A DNA stretch of 22,500 nt from Botryococcus braunii (GCA_002005505.1 KV908420.1:52501-75000), one strand, 5' to 3'; numbered from the stretch's first letter, positions 1 through 11,335 are shown. A program made the numbers and translations. Notes: generated by a model not told the origin, from the sequence alone.

Positions 1-234
1 GCAGACGCCTGCCCTTCCGGGGACCCCGCCCAGGCTTACGGCGCCCTCACCAACGCGCTGGTGTCCATCATAAAGGCGCAGCACCAGCAGAGGCCGGGCG
101 AGTTCCTGAGCGCCAAGGACCTGGTCACCAACGTGCGGGAGCTGCTCTTGCGGGGTGGCTTCGCTCAAAACCCCCAGCTGGAATGCTCCTTGGACATTGC
201 GGAGCGCCAGTTTGCTCTGCCCCTTTCGGCGTGA
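1..234 (+). CDS. Caspase-fold protein, probable type I metacaspase, C-terminal segment (5' part outside window)
   Basis: The frame is open from base 1 to a TGA at 232-234 and encodes 77 residues, with no splice signal needed. The segment resembles the p10-like end of peptidase C14 metacaspases: a helix starting GALTNALVSIIK, a second helix near LVTNVRELLLRGGF, then QNPQLECS and a short RQFAL ending, which in this family closes the caspase fold. Metacaspases are Cys-His proteases that cut after Arg or Lys in stress and cell-death pathways. The catalytic His and Cys would lie upstream, off the window, so activity cannot be judged. Codons are GC-rich. No TGTAA signal occurs within about 1 kb of the stop. 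The gene converges on the NHX gene, whose stop is about 2.06 kb away. Another caspase-like C14 protein remains possible. Confidence 0.6.
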   Translation, partial: ADACPSGDPAQAYGALTNALVSIIKAQHQQRPGEFLSAKDLVTNVRELLLRGGFAQNPQLECSLDIAERQFALPLSA

Positions 235-634
235 GATACCGGAGGCCCTGCGAACCGCCGCTGCAGACCAGCGGTGCAGCTTGAGTTTTGCTACTGCTTC
301 AGAGCTCCCAGATAAGGAGGAAAAGTCCCCTGGGTATTTGCTGGAAGGTTTAACTGTCGCACGTGGGGCTGATTGTCCAACAGCATGCTGCGGAGGATGG
401 CGGCCACTCGCGGGATTTAGTGGGGGCATCGTCAAGCCCAGATGGGTTGCCCTCCTGTTTATCTGCAGCGTATGATTACGCGGGGGGCTCCAGGCCACGT
501 GCGAGGTGTGTTATGGGAAGTTGGCTATTATTTGTGAGGCATCGAGAAGATTGTTTTGACCGTGTTCTAGCTGAACGGTTACGTCTTCATGATTTCCAAG
601 GAGAGCGTTCAGCAGCTATGTCCCATGGAGAACA

Positions 635-639
<5 letters not shown>

Positions 640-683
<44 letters not shown>
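640..683. repeat. Poly-T tract, 44 nt (poly-A on the minus strand)
   Basis: An uninterrupted run of 44 T lies on the plus strand in intergenic DNA. A poly-A of this length on the minus strand could be the tail of a retroposed sequence, but I could not find target-site duplications or an element body, so it may be simple slippage. Confidence 0.9.
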
Positions 684-746
684 CTGCGATGGAGGTCAGG
701 GCCTTTGAGGACGAGCCAACCTATTTCAAGTCTATGCAGGTCTGAC

Positions 747-805
747 TTCTGTTCTGCCGTCTGTTCGGATCCTGGTTCTGTTCTGTCGTCTGTTCGGATT
801 CCTCG
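747..805. repeat. Two-copy tandem repeat, about 30 bp
   Basis: Copy one (747-775) and copy two (776-805) share the core CGTCTGTTCGGAT and differ by one substitution, a one-base insertion and their last few bases. A more degenerate third copy follows to about 830. It starts about 60 bp after the poly-T tract. Confidence 0.75.
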
Positions 806-2289
806 TACTGTGCGGTATTCTGTTCGTGAGTCCAAGTCCTGTTCAATCCTTGGCGGTTTGCCATCTATCCGATTTGGTCGTGGTCAAGAAGCTGCACCAT
901 TCCGGTTTGGTATGTGATCCGCGTATATGTCTACTAGTGCAATTTTAAACGGCTTGATCCCAGTGGATTTGGATATTTCAGATATTTCAGACTCTACGTG
1001 GAAAGCCCTGCAAAACAGATGCAGACGGCTATCGGTCTTCGTCAGTGTTACTTTGCAGTCGTGCCGCGATTTCTCAGCATGCAGGCAGTCTTGTGATCTG
1101 CGCGTGACCCTACTGAAGCATGCAGCAAGGCACGCTGTGCAGTTAGTGGCAGTAAAGCCTGGCCACGTTGGAGGTCTTGTTTCAGATACTTCAATGCGTT
1201 GGAGGAATAGTATTGATTGATGGATGTTCACACCCTCAGGTGTCATCGTCAGGGACATGTTGTAAACAGAACATCCTCCATGCCAATAAGCACAGGCCAT
1301 CAACCCTGGTGTGTGCATACGGAGTGTGCTTTGCCTGGAGATTCTGTGCGATCTACTTTCCTTAAGCTTGTTTTGTTGACTAAGCCATCAACGCGCTGAG
1401 TGTGTTGCCCTCTGAAGCCCAGCCATGAACCACACTGCGCAGTCCCATTGGGTCCAAGATGCTTGCACCCAGGATCAGAGCTATAGAAACATCCGACAGG
1501 TCCTCCAAACAGCATTCACAATCTCGGTTGACCTTCGTACCCCTCGGCCCTCGGTTTACAAGCACACATGCATGACGGATTTATGGTGTGCGGTTAGGAT
1601 AGGCTTCCCTCTTGATTCTAAACAGACACGGTCTTAGCCTGTTCTGTGTGTGTCCAGGTCCTCCCTCTTTCTACATCCCATCCTCTCTGTGCACTTCTTC
1701 CTAACTTCTACTCATCGTTCTACTTTTCAACCACAGTCAAGTTCAACTACAGCCAAGTACCGATGACTCATTGGACTTCCCTCCCAGCCGATCCTTTCCG
1801 AGTAACTGACACGTAAGTTACGCCTCTACTGACTGGAAAGATACGTTATTCTTCGTTTTGCTAGTGGATGGAAATGGACCAGTCGGAGCAAGAGACATCT
1901 TCTTCATATTCTTACTTAGGGGAGTCGAAACCTGCTCTTACCGTGTCGGTGGCACATTTGCTTTAAAGCATGCTTCTGGATCCTTCCTGGGTCCCCTTTC
2001 AGGGACTCTATTAAACACTGTGCAGCTCGATAGGAGGCTCATAGTACGACTGCACATCGGATCCTGCCTCCGTGCTCCACATAAGTCACTTTTCTTCCAG
2101 GTGTGTTGCAGGCCTGTCCACAGGACTCCTAGCAGGACCTCCCCTAATGCAAGCCCGCCTGCCGTGATCACACTCACCAGTTTTCTAAACCCACTCTCAA
2201 GTGTTAACAGAATGACGAAGGCAATACAAAAACTCTGCATGGAAGCACTCTCCTTGCATCCAGAGTCGGCCGCCGACCAAGGAGGAGCA

Positions 2290-3318
2290 TCAACGAAGCA
2301 GGCGCATGCTCTCACTTCTGTCCGCCAGGTCCACATAGGAAGCTCTGTGCCGTGGCGTGGTGTCATGCGCGGAGGGCCCCCCAAAAATGGGTTGCAGGTA
2401 GCGCTCATCGATTGCAGCCCATAGCCTCCCCAAGCGCCCCGTATAGCTAGCTTCGCGCTGCATGTTCTGCAAACCACGCCCCGGCTGCTCATCCTTACAT
2501 GTTCGCATGGAGAAAAAGGCGCGACAGCAAAGGAAAGACATGCCAATGTATAGGTATGCAGGAGGGAGCATGCCAGACACCACTTTCTAGCTTATAGTTT
2601 ATACAACAACAGATCCTCAGCCGAAAGAGGCAAACAAACTTCAGGATCTGTGTCAGCTTCTACATCAAGCACTGGGGGATCTAGCCAGTTACTTCAATGG
2701 CGCGGGCGGGGAAACGGACCCATGGCGAAGGCTCTGACGTGTCAAAGCTGGGGAGCTCGTTGGGAATGCCACCAGGTCCACCGTCCCGCAAGCGAGGGCC
2801 CACTCCGCTTCGGCCCAGCGGGTCCCGCACCCCTTCAATCCCCAGGGGCTGCAACTGCAGGAGGCCCTGAGGGGCTGGCCCTCGCCCTCTGCCAGCCGTC
2901 CCGCTGCCTTGAAGATAGCGCGGAAGCCCAACGCTCCCCGGGTACCCCACAGCGGGCCCGTGGGCCTGCATCGCATCTGCAGCCCCGCTGGACGCCTCCA
3001 GTTGTGGCCTGGCTGTGGCCTTTTCCAGAGGCTGGTATTGGTAGTCGCCATCATCTGAGGAGTCCTTTGCTTGCCTGCCCAGTGCAGACACACAGCTACT
3101 CAGGATCTGTTCGAAAGAGTACTATTGCAGCAAGTTTTGAGCACGGCTGCTGGATACCCCAGGATGAAGGTAGGGCCGTAGTGGGAGGAGGAGAACCCAG
3201 CAAACTGTTCAAGTCTCCAATGCGGCATGCTCAAGATGATTTGGAGATACAATGGCCAAAGACATGGATGTGAGGGGGCGAAAGCACACGAACACCGGCG
3301 TGCGCACACGCACGCGCG

Positions 3319-3370
<52 letters not shown>

Positions 3371-3383
3371 CCCCCCCCCCCCC

Positions 3384-3464
<81 letters not shown>

Positions 3465-6400
3465 ACGTGCGCGCGCGCATGCGTGACCTAAATGTGCGCT
3501 AGCTGACATGCACACCACAAGATCATGCACACATTACAGTCCCAAGGACAGTATGAACCAAGGACCATATGGAACAAACCATGCAGCTGCCCCTGACCGT
3601 TGGCTCACCAGCCAGACATACATCCCTGAGGCCCGCTTTTGTTTCCAAACATGACCTCCCCGAACTCTAATGTGACAATGACAGCTAAGCCTGGCCAAGA
3701 GCAATGAATAGTCCAATAGGAAAGTCAACTGGCAGGAAAACCTTTTGTATTGGCCCCCTTCCCCCTCCGCCTCAAGCGCCACCAGCGTGTCGTGAGACTC
3801 CAAGCGGGCAAGTGGATTGCCGCGGGATCGAGGGGAGTCCCCCAGCATGTCCCACTCAGACTCTGTGGCGTGCCAGGTCACGCCCGTGTGATCCCAGGGC
3901 TCCCGTGAATCTGCCTCCCGCCCTTCCAGGGTTCAACACCGAGATCCAGGGGAAGCCCTTTTGTTGATGAAGGCAGATGATTAGTTGCAATAGATTATCA
4001 AAATTACCAAAAGTGTACACTTAAATGTGATTAAAATGTACTTAACAGTCGGGAGGGCAATGGAGAGGATACCAGTCTCTTGCCTGCAGGCTGTGTTGTT
4101 TCACTACTCTTGGAGCAGGGAATGTGGAGTCCAAAGGCACTTCAGCCCAAGCGCACCTACCAGGACAGTACAGCTGAAAAAATACACCCTATAAACGCCA
4201 TATCACAGGGAGGACAGCAGTTACTACTGTTACACATGTACCGCAGATGTGCAAAGTACGGTGCATTGGGGGGAGCGGGATGAATGGGGCAACGAACCTC
4301 CTGGAGGCAGCATGAAGTCCAGGAGGGGCTTTGTGAGGGCGCCCAGCACCATAACTGAGAAAAGCACCACCACCAGGGTCGCCACAATCAGGGTGGCATG
4401 GTGTGAATCTTGTGACTGGCCTGCAGCATTCCTCCCTTATCAAGCCACACACATCTTGCATTCCCAAACCAGATGATAGAATTGGGTGTTGCTCCTTTGA
4501 GGATTTGCCTTTGGCTGTTGCCGAGCAAAACATTAGCCCTTTCATATCATCAGCCTGCTTAGCTACTAATGAAAGCCAGGTTGCCTTGATAATCCCCAAG
4601 CCATGCCACCATTGCTTTGTCCAGGCCATGAACCTCGTTTCCTGCTGTTTCGTAATTGTCTTCTCCTCATTCTCGACAACCACCCACCCTGCCCTCAAAA
4701 CCAATCCAAGAAGAAAAGAACACAAAACAAAAATCCCCCAAACATAAACCCCAAAAAGGGGCGGGGTGGGGGGACCCCAAAATTTGACAACGGGTCTTCT
4801 CAATGAGCAGTCTCCAAATGCTGAAGGCCCCCCTCCCCCCTGCAATTGCACGTGCAACATCCAGTGGCTGTGTGCTGCTGTGATCAATCAAACCAAAACA
4901 AACGGAAACAATCAGAAAATTATGACCAGAGAACCTTAGAGCACGGTCAAGCAAGCCGGCTTTGTTTGCAGGAAAGGTGAACAAGATTTCTGATCGCGCA
5001 GCACTTCACCTTTGGGATCGAAATAATAGTAGACCAGCGCCACTGACACGGCTCCTCGCATGAGGCCTGCCCACCTGTTCCCCCTCCCACCCTCTCTCAG
5101 AGACAGACCCTTTCAGTACAATTCTTTAACAATTCCTATTGCAGTAGAAGAAGTGGGTGCAAGCTATCCATTCTGCTGTCACCCCCGGCTGTGGCGCACA
5201 TCCTGACCGCTACAAGGCAACTCAGAATGGCAACCACTTCCTGGTTCCTTAAAGTCAAACAGACTTGAAACCAGTACACAATCAACCTGGCTGTCCTGAG
5301 TCACGCAAACATGTATGAGCTTCGAGTATTTTTCCTGGTCAGATACACTATCCTGTATAGCATGTACACCATCCTGACAGCAGTACACTGTCCTGTGGAG
5401 GAGTCCACCGTCCCGTGCAGGATGCTAAGTGTGGAAGGATGCCTTACCAAATGACAACCATCTCCTTCCAACTCAACTTCTCGCGCGACCAGCAGTTGTG
5501 GAGCAGAGAAAAAGGGAACACAAAGGCGGCTCGCCCCATCATTGTGAGCAAGGTCAGCAGCACCACCAGCCACAGGGTCTCCCACACAAAGGTGTTCTGC
5601 AACAGCACGCGGTAGACCGAGATTGGTGGCCAGTGGAGGAATCAGCCACCCAGCTACAACCTTCTCTAAATTGCCATGTCACATCCGCATGTGCATGCAG
5701 GGCATGGGGCTCATCAAAACAATAACTGCAAAAGACAGGAGCGAAACTCGAAGATATTGCACAGAATGGTTTTTTGCAGGCACTGCAGGGCGGGCAAGGA
5801 CTGACACACAGGCAAAATAAGGGCCCTCCATCACAAACAGCATGAGCAGGATGGTGGCGCACCCCCCATTTAAGAGGATCCAATGTATCCATCCCCTGCA
5901 ACAGGCTTTCCTGTCAGAAGCTGCCAGATTTCAAATTGCAAGAAGCCCTTTGGTGCCTGTCACTATTGCATCTGAACAGACGCAAGAGACACAAGCTGCA
6001 CCCAGAATTACCAATTTGGGGCCCACCTTCTATCAATGTCTCACACTGGGTATCACATGTTGGAAAGGCACGCCATAAATCGAGACACATGGCCGACGCA
6101 CCAAACACACATGGCCGCGAGTACCGCAACAACCCTGAGCACCCAACTAGCCTTGTTCACAGACGTGAAATGCCAGGGTTGGAGGGACATACCACATAGA
6201 TAAAGATGGCCCCTTCTGACAGATAACTCAATGTTTCGCAGGCTCGCACCATAGTGATGCGAGACACTGGGGATACCTGTGGACACATGCCCCCAATTAT
6301 AAGTTGGCTCGGACTGCCAACCATGCCTCCAAAATTCTGCTGCAAGTGGGCAATTGTGTTTCCTGATCCTTTGGAAGATCATGTGCATTCAGATACAACA

Positions 6401-6513
6401 TTTAGAACTCAAAGATCGCGTTCAGTGACGGAAAAGGGGGCACACATGCACGCACATGCACGTGCACTTTCAGGCGCAAACGCACGTGCACACACACACA
6501 CCACACACACACA

Positions 6514-6596
<83 letters not shown>

Positions 6597-7748
6597 AGAC
6601 ACAGACACAGGTGGGCGCACGCATGCACGGACGCACGCACGCACACAAGCACCCATGCACAGGTCGACAACATCCAAAAACATACAACAAAACAACAGCC
6701 AAGAACAGAGGTAATGATTGGGAGACATTAGTGGCTTGGCCTTTATTGCAGAGGCTGTAAGAACCACGACCTTGGAATGTCTAATATTTAGTTGCCCCCC
6801 TGGAAGCATCAGGATGCCTCGCTCAATACTGACAGAGAGGACGCAGCAGGATCTTTTGAAGCATACCCCAGAGGTACAGAAACACTTTCTGCTGATCTAA
6901 TGACCGTGTGTCCACCGGGGGCGCAATGGCCAATCCTCGATGGACGGCTCATGTCAAGAAAGGGAAGCCCCCGCCAGTTCCTGCAAGGGAGTGAGCATAC
7001 TCACATTGTGCAGGCCATAGTGAGAGATTATAACTGCACAGCAGAAGAGGGCCACAATGCCGCTGAGTCCAGTCCACTCCCCACACAGGTACGATAAGTA
7101 TCCCAGCATGCCCAGCAATGCCACCTCCTGCCATGCACAGGCCAAAGCACACACATCAGAAACGCGGACTGCCTTTCACAGCATGATTTGGGATCAACAT
7201 CGGGTTACAGGACACTAACACACCAGCCTTTTCACATTTGTCGAGCCCGGGCTTCACCGATAGGCTCCTGGGCTCACTCTGGATACCCCTGTGGGCACAG
7301 AAGAACTCTGCGCTAGGCTATCCAAATGTTGGCCTTCCTTTAACGATCACCTTAGCGTACTTTGATGCCTCATGATAAAGCTCTCCCTCGCCTCCTTCAC
7401 TGCCCATGAGAGCCCACCTATGCACGTGTGGACTGATTGATTGTTGTGTTGGCATAAGTAATTTGTACGATGCCAATTCGATGGTAAATCAAGGTAATAG
7501 AAAGTTTGCGATCTGCACCTGTGGCGTCGAGTTGAGAGTGAGGGTGCGCATCAAGAAGGACGCCCCCAAGCCGAAGGAAGCTCCCAATAGCAAACTCAAT
7601 CCCAGCAACGAAAGAAAACTTAGTGAAAAGCCTGTCCAAGACGTCACATTTTGCTTTCCGGTTCGCTCCATTCCCTGTAATTCCACATTATCACCACCAT
7701 CATTACAATCATCTTCATCTCCAACATCATCATCCTCATCCTCATCAG

Positions 7749-7819
<71 letters not shown>

Positions 7820-9883
7820 CGACCACCACCATCATTTGATCACCATGTCAAACACCACCCACCATAATGCCTGTGAATATGTTTGTCAGCCCAGTAAAGC
7901 ATGAGATCTGTTCAGCGCTTGCAAACATCTACCCAATCCCGAGGTGAGCGTGCCCGTCCCTTAAGCAGGCCCCTCAATTTCCCTGATGGCAGGCTCTGCA
8001 GCAACTAAGGGAACACAAGCCTTAGCACTCGTCATGAAAATCCAGTCTTATAGCCCTTAGCACATGTAATGAAATTTCAGTCTTCTACAGTACTTTTGAG
8101 AAAGCAGCCCCCAGCAGTTACCCATGAGAGCCAGCCCTCTGTAGTTGCAATCCCGTCCCCTGCAGTTCTTACCAGAATCCAGCCCCCAGCAGTAACCACG
8201 AGAATCCAGCCCTCTACGGTGATGATGAGAACCCGGCCCTCAGCACTTCTCATCATGAGGATTCGGCCCTCATCGGGAATGATGAAACAACAGGCCTTTC
8301 CATTTGATTTCTCGTTTGGGCGGGAGCAGGGGGGCTGGGACCCTGCACCCTGCAGGAGCTTGAGGCCCCTAATTGCCCAAGGCATTGTGGCCATGCAGCT
8401 CATTCCACATCGGCTGTCCACGATGCTGCACAAAAGCTGGTGGCCACTTCGCAGTTGGGGTCGTAGTTGTGATGTACTCCCACCCCTTAGGAGTAGGAGG
8501 AGATGCATCGGCAGCACAGAGTCCTTACTTGGATGTTCCAAGGCCCGGGGACCACCTGGTACAAAACACACTGCGGAAGGGGACGGCAGAGGGTGTCACC
8601 TGCACGACTCGAAGGAGCGCCACTGAGACTGCATCATTCAGCACGCCCTCTCCAAAGACCAGGGAATACAACAGTGGAGCGCGATCCTGCTGCAAGACTT
8701 GGATTACTGACACGCTGTCAGTCGCTGCAAAAATCACCCCTAAAGCTAAAGAATCCTGCGCACACAAACAAATCATTATGTTTGCCTCCGCTTGTTCAAG
8801 ATTGTACGTGACCAGCTTAAGTGCCGTACTTTACGGGAATTAGCTGGCTCCATTACTGCAGCAGGTACACATGCCATGCACCCCCCTGCTGCAGCTGTAC
8901 ATGCAGCCATTTTGACTGGTCAGCAGCCGGAAGGGAGAACTCACCAAGGTAACTAGTGAGTTGCCAGGGAGCCTGCTGACAACAAAGAGAGTGCCAGCTA
9001 TGACTGCCGAAGAAATGTAGGTTCCCAGAACCCCAAAGAGAGTGATGCTCGAAAAGTTGCGGAAAAACTGCTTCTTCTTAACGGACAAGCCTGCGTAAAA
9101 TATTATGGGCGGCAGAAGGTACCTGCGGTAGCAAGGCAGGAACATGTGGACGGCGTCAGGAGGTCAGATTGCAAGCTCGAGCATGTGCACCAACATCACA
9201 TCACCCTTTTGCAGACTACATACACACGACGCCAACATCATGAAATTATGCACCCTGTTCCAACATTTCAAGAGCTCACGCCGCCGCAAGCCCTTACGTG
9301 AAAAACTCTGCGGGATTGAAGGTGAGAAGCTGGTGCACAGCATCCGCCGATATGTATCGTTGCAGCACCAAAACAGCCAGCCCTGTGAAGAGTCCCATTG
9401 CACAAGCTGTGCTTGCATCCCCAATGTATTTTGTCCTACAAGCATACCACTCAAAACAATGAATTTTGACGGCTCTGGTGCTTATTATTGGGGGCTGTAA
9501 AATTTGCAGGACAGCGGCCCGCATCGAATGGAATGCACAGCAAAATAGGCTGGCCATACCTTGCCGCAATCTGGTGTCCCACAGATGACCACAGAACCAT
9601 CAGAAGGACAAGTATTCCTGAAACAAACTAAGTGTGTCAATTGCGTGACACTAAGGGATCAAGGACAAAGGATCCAGGTTCTGAAAACCCATTTGGCACT
9701 CAGCCAGAGAACAACAGGGCCACAACTGGTAAGTCCTCCCCAGCTTTCCTTGGAAAGGAACCCAGACAGTAACATACCCATGGTAAAGCTAGATTGCTCC
9801 ACAGGATCATCCCCTGGGGCATCTGCCGGGGCTGCCACGGCAGGCATAGGAGAACCAAACGGAGCCATCCCTGGGGTCGACAT
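2290..9883 (-). CDS. NHX: NHX-type (CPA1) Na+/H+ antiporter, complete, 15 exons
   Basis: This exchanger swaps luminal H+ for cytosolic Na+ or K+ at the vacuolar (or endosomal) membrane, for salt tolerance and pH control. In the 698-residue model, residues 36-456 are the hydrophobic exchanger domain. The family's amiloride-binding signature is clear ([12 protein letters not shown], 101-112) and is followed by KKKQFFRNF as in plant vacuolar NHX. The transport core has ATDS (171-174) and FGEGVLNDA, with the conserved Asn200-Asp201 pair. Later landmarks are GRAAFVFP, then [11 protein letters not shown] (394-404) and [11 protein letters not shown]. The N-terminus (1-35) is Pro/Ala-rich. A hydrophilic tail (457-698) ends with [11 protein letters not shown], resembling the plant tail motif FMRPVFGG. 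The start at 9883 is supported by an in-frame TGA six bases upstream. Plant NHX proteins are near 540 residues, so the tail is enlarged. Vacuolar placement is inferred from similarity. Confidence 0.95.
3303..3479. repeat. Compound (CG)n-(CA)n-C16-(CA)n microsatellite in NHX intron 13
   Basis: An alternating CG tract (about 3312-3326) runs into (CA)n, then a run of 16 C (3371-3386), then (CA)n to about 3459, and ends with another short CG-rich alternating tract at 3469-3479. On the NHX sense strand it reads as (TG)n. Alternating CG and CA tracts can adopt Z-DNA. Frames across it encode only Thr-His or Cys-Val repeats. Confidence 0.97.
6487..6609. repeat. (CA)n microsatellite in NHX intron 7
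   Basis: A nearly perfect CA array with three early interruptions (a CC and an AAA step) that ends in CAGACA units. It reads as (TG)n on the NHX sense strand. Confidence 0.97.
7749..7819. repeat. (ATC)n trinucleotide repeat in NHX intron 5
   Basis: About 23 perfect ATC units follow roughly 65 bp of degenerate ATC-like sequence. In the six frames the array reads as poly-Ser, poly-His, poly-Ile, poly-Met, poly-Asp or a stop-containing frame. It lies inside intron 5 (7675-8599), about 75 bp from the exon 6 acceptor, so it is not coding. Confidence 0.95.
8021..8290. repeat. Degenerate minisatellite, mainly 27-bp period, in NHX intron 5
   Basis: Two 35-bp units (8021-8055 and 8056-8090, sharing CTTAGCAC) lead into shorter units anchored on CAGCCC or CGGCCC at 8105, 8132, 8180, 8207, 8234 and 8264. 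The spacings are 27, 48, 27, 27 and 30 bp, all multiples of three. On the plus strand it reads as a nine-residue repeat of the type AVTTRIQPS. It is antisense to NHX and intronic. Confidence 0.8.
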
Positions 9884-10165
9884 GTCTCAGGGACACTTGG
9901 CTGCCCCACGCAAGTCAGCTTATGCACATTCTGAGAACTCCAAATAGAGTCATAATTTAAAGGCCAAAATCTATGGAAGCGTCTTTCGGACATGCGACGC
10001 ACAACGATCAGAGGGCGGTTGGAACCGACTACTGCCCGAGGAAAAGGTGTTCATATCCAAAAACAATTAGCCCATTGTAAACATCTTCATGCAATCAATT
10101 GTTGCGTTCTGAAACAAGTTGTTCTCTTGCTTTGTTTGTGCCGTTAATAAGCCGGAAACGACCAA
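9884..10165. promoter_or_regulatory. Probable bidirectional promoter between NHX (-) and an unidentified gene (+)
   Basis: Only 282 bp separate the NHX start codon (9881-9883, minus) from the supported plus-strand ATG at 10166. Both starts have in-frame stops immediately upstream, so the gap must hold both 5' UTRs and any core promoters. I see no convincing TATA box. A short inverted repeat (CGGTT, GG, AACCG) lies near 10016-10027. Promoter function is inferred from gene arrangement alone. Confidence 0.5.
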
Positions 10166-10270
10166 ATGTCGTCAAAACTGCCTGCGCCCCACGCTCCTTT
10201 CAACGACAAGAGCGTCCAGGTGGACATATCCAAGCTTGTAAAAGCTTTGCATGACAACAGTCCAGACAAG
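10166..10270 (+). CDS. First coding exon of an unidentified small gene
   Basis: The ATG has A at -3 (CCAAATG) and is preceded in frame by two consecutive TAA stops, so it is a credible start. The exon encodes 35 residues, beginning MSSKLPAPHAPF and ending ALHDNSPDK, and closes at AAG followed by GTAAAA, a good donor in phase 0. Reading on, the frame would stop after six more codons. I do not recognise the protein. It is a hydrophilic Pro/Lys/Asp-containing N-terminus with no signal peptide. It sits head-to-head with NHX. A possible final exon in matching phase is at 11615-11722. An exon-like open segment ending near 10396 at a GTAAGG could be intermediate, but its phase does not fit simply. 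Confidence 0.4.
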
Positions 10271-10613
10271 GTAAAAGGCGCAGAAATATAGGTCGTTAAC
10301 AGTAAGTTCATGCTCCTTGTACGACACAAGCGCCGGTACAATTGTGGCGGGCAATTTTGAGACCTCTTGCCGAGAAGGGGCGTTTCCGAGGCCTGGTAAG
10401 GACAGGATGGAAGTATGGATGTTATTAATGCATGCAGGCTTCACAACTTCCACCTCATCGTCTCGAACGCATCTAAGTGTTGTGCTAGAGGAGGGCTTTG
10501 CTTTTTAGTGCGTTTAACCTTTCCGTCCGGATCCTTCATACATTGCCATGACATGTGTTGTAGCTCCTCACTCAGCTCATTCTTCTTCCTCTTCTCCTCT
10601 TCCCTGCAAAAGT

Positions 10614-10971
<358 letters not shown>

Positions 10972-11277
10972 ACACGCACACATTCTCCCTTCTTAGTTTC
11001 GTTGCTCTCCTTGTGCCTTAGCCTACTCCATTCGCGGTCGCTGGATTGTGTACATTGGCATGCATGACACATGGTTTATGGGTTAGATATGAAGCGATCT
11101 AGAAACAATTGAGATGTGGAGTTGAAGCTTCTCTCCATTGGCCCGCTAGGGATGGAGAACGAGGTGAACACACACCTTTCCACACATGGGCGTCTCATGT
11201 CGTTTGTCGCTGCACTGATCAGCTCATGAGCGTTAACAGGTGCCATCTGGCCACAAAAGTCTTCTCCACCCCTCCCT

Positions 11278-11297
11278 CCCCCCCCCCGGGGGGGGGG
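11278..11297. repeat. C10-G10 perfect palindrome
   Basis: Ten C (11278-11287) are followed directly by ten G (11288-11297), a self-complementary 20-mer of pure GC. It lies 36 bp before the next C-run and the long CA array. Confidence 0.95.
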
Positions 11298-11335
11298 GTG
11301 GCAGGGCCCTTCAAACATGCTTGCAAGTGTTCACC

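Larger units (their letters stand above)
235..2289. other. Intergenic region between convergent genes
   Basis: I find no recognisable gene here. Frames of 60-200 codons exist on both strands (for example 927-1220 plus and 1858-2424 plus), but none shows a known domain or plausible splice sites. The region holds a 44-nt poly-T, a 30-bp tandem duplication and ordinary mixed-composition DNA. It should contain the 3' UTRs of both flanking genes. TGTAA occurs on the plus strand near 1259 and on the minus strand at 1556-1560, both far from the stop codons. Confidence 0.6.
2290..9883 (-). other. NHX: Exon-intron structure of the NHX gene
   Basis: Exons in transcript order: 9778-9883, 9560-9617, 9298-9435, 8945-9122, 8600-8755, 7519-7674, 7005-7127, 6193-6276, 5863-5895, 5448-5596, 5010-5074, 4298-4420, 3742-3910, 2693-3074, 2290-2466. 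They sum to 2097 nt, and every junction keeps phase with GT-AG borders. Exons 1-12 rest on family similarity and are firm. Exons 13 and 14 encode poorly conserved tail and were placed by phase (1, then 2, then 0) and splice sites. The donor of exon 14 (GAA then GTAACT at 2692) is the least certain. Exon 9 is only 33 nt. Introns 5, 7 and 13 hold the (ATC)n and (CA)n arrays. Confidence 0.82.

Noticed and set aside
1938..2546. Minus-strand frame of 202 codons
   Set aside because: It is a shadow frame that overlaps the NHX last exon in a different frame. The frame ending at 2290 has the family motif [11 protein letters not shown].
5700..5862. Hydrophobic minus-strand frame just after NHX exon 9 (reads [16 protein letters not shown])
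   Set aside because: It is one base out of frame with exon 9, and a clean GT-AG intron in phase joins exon 9 to exon 10, which carries GRAAFVFP. I treat it as intron, although a G-run length error at 5862-5867 would change this.
10172..10453. Minus-strand frame of 93 codons with a hydrophobic stretch
   Set aside because: It is antisense to the better supported plus-strand ATG exon at 10166-10270 and has no family similarity or upstream support.
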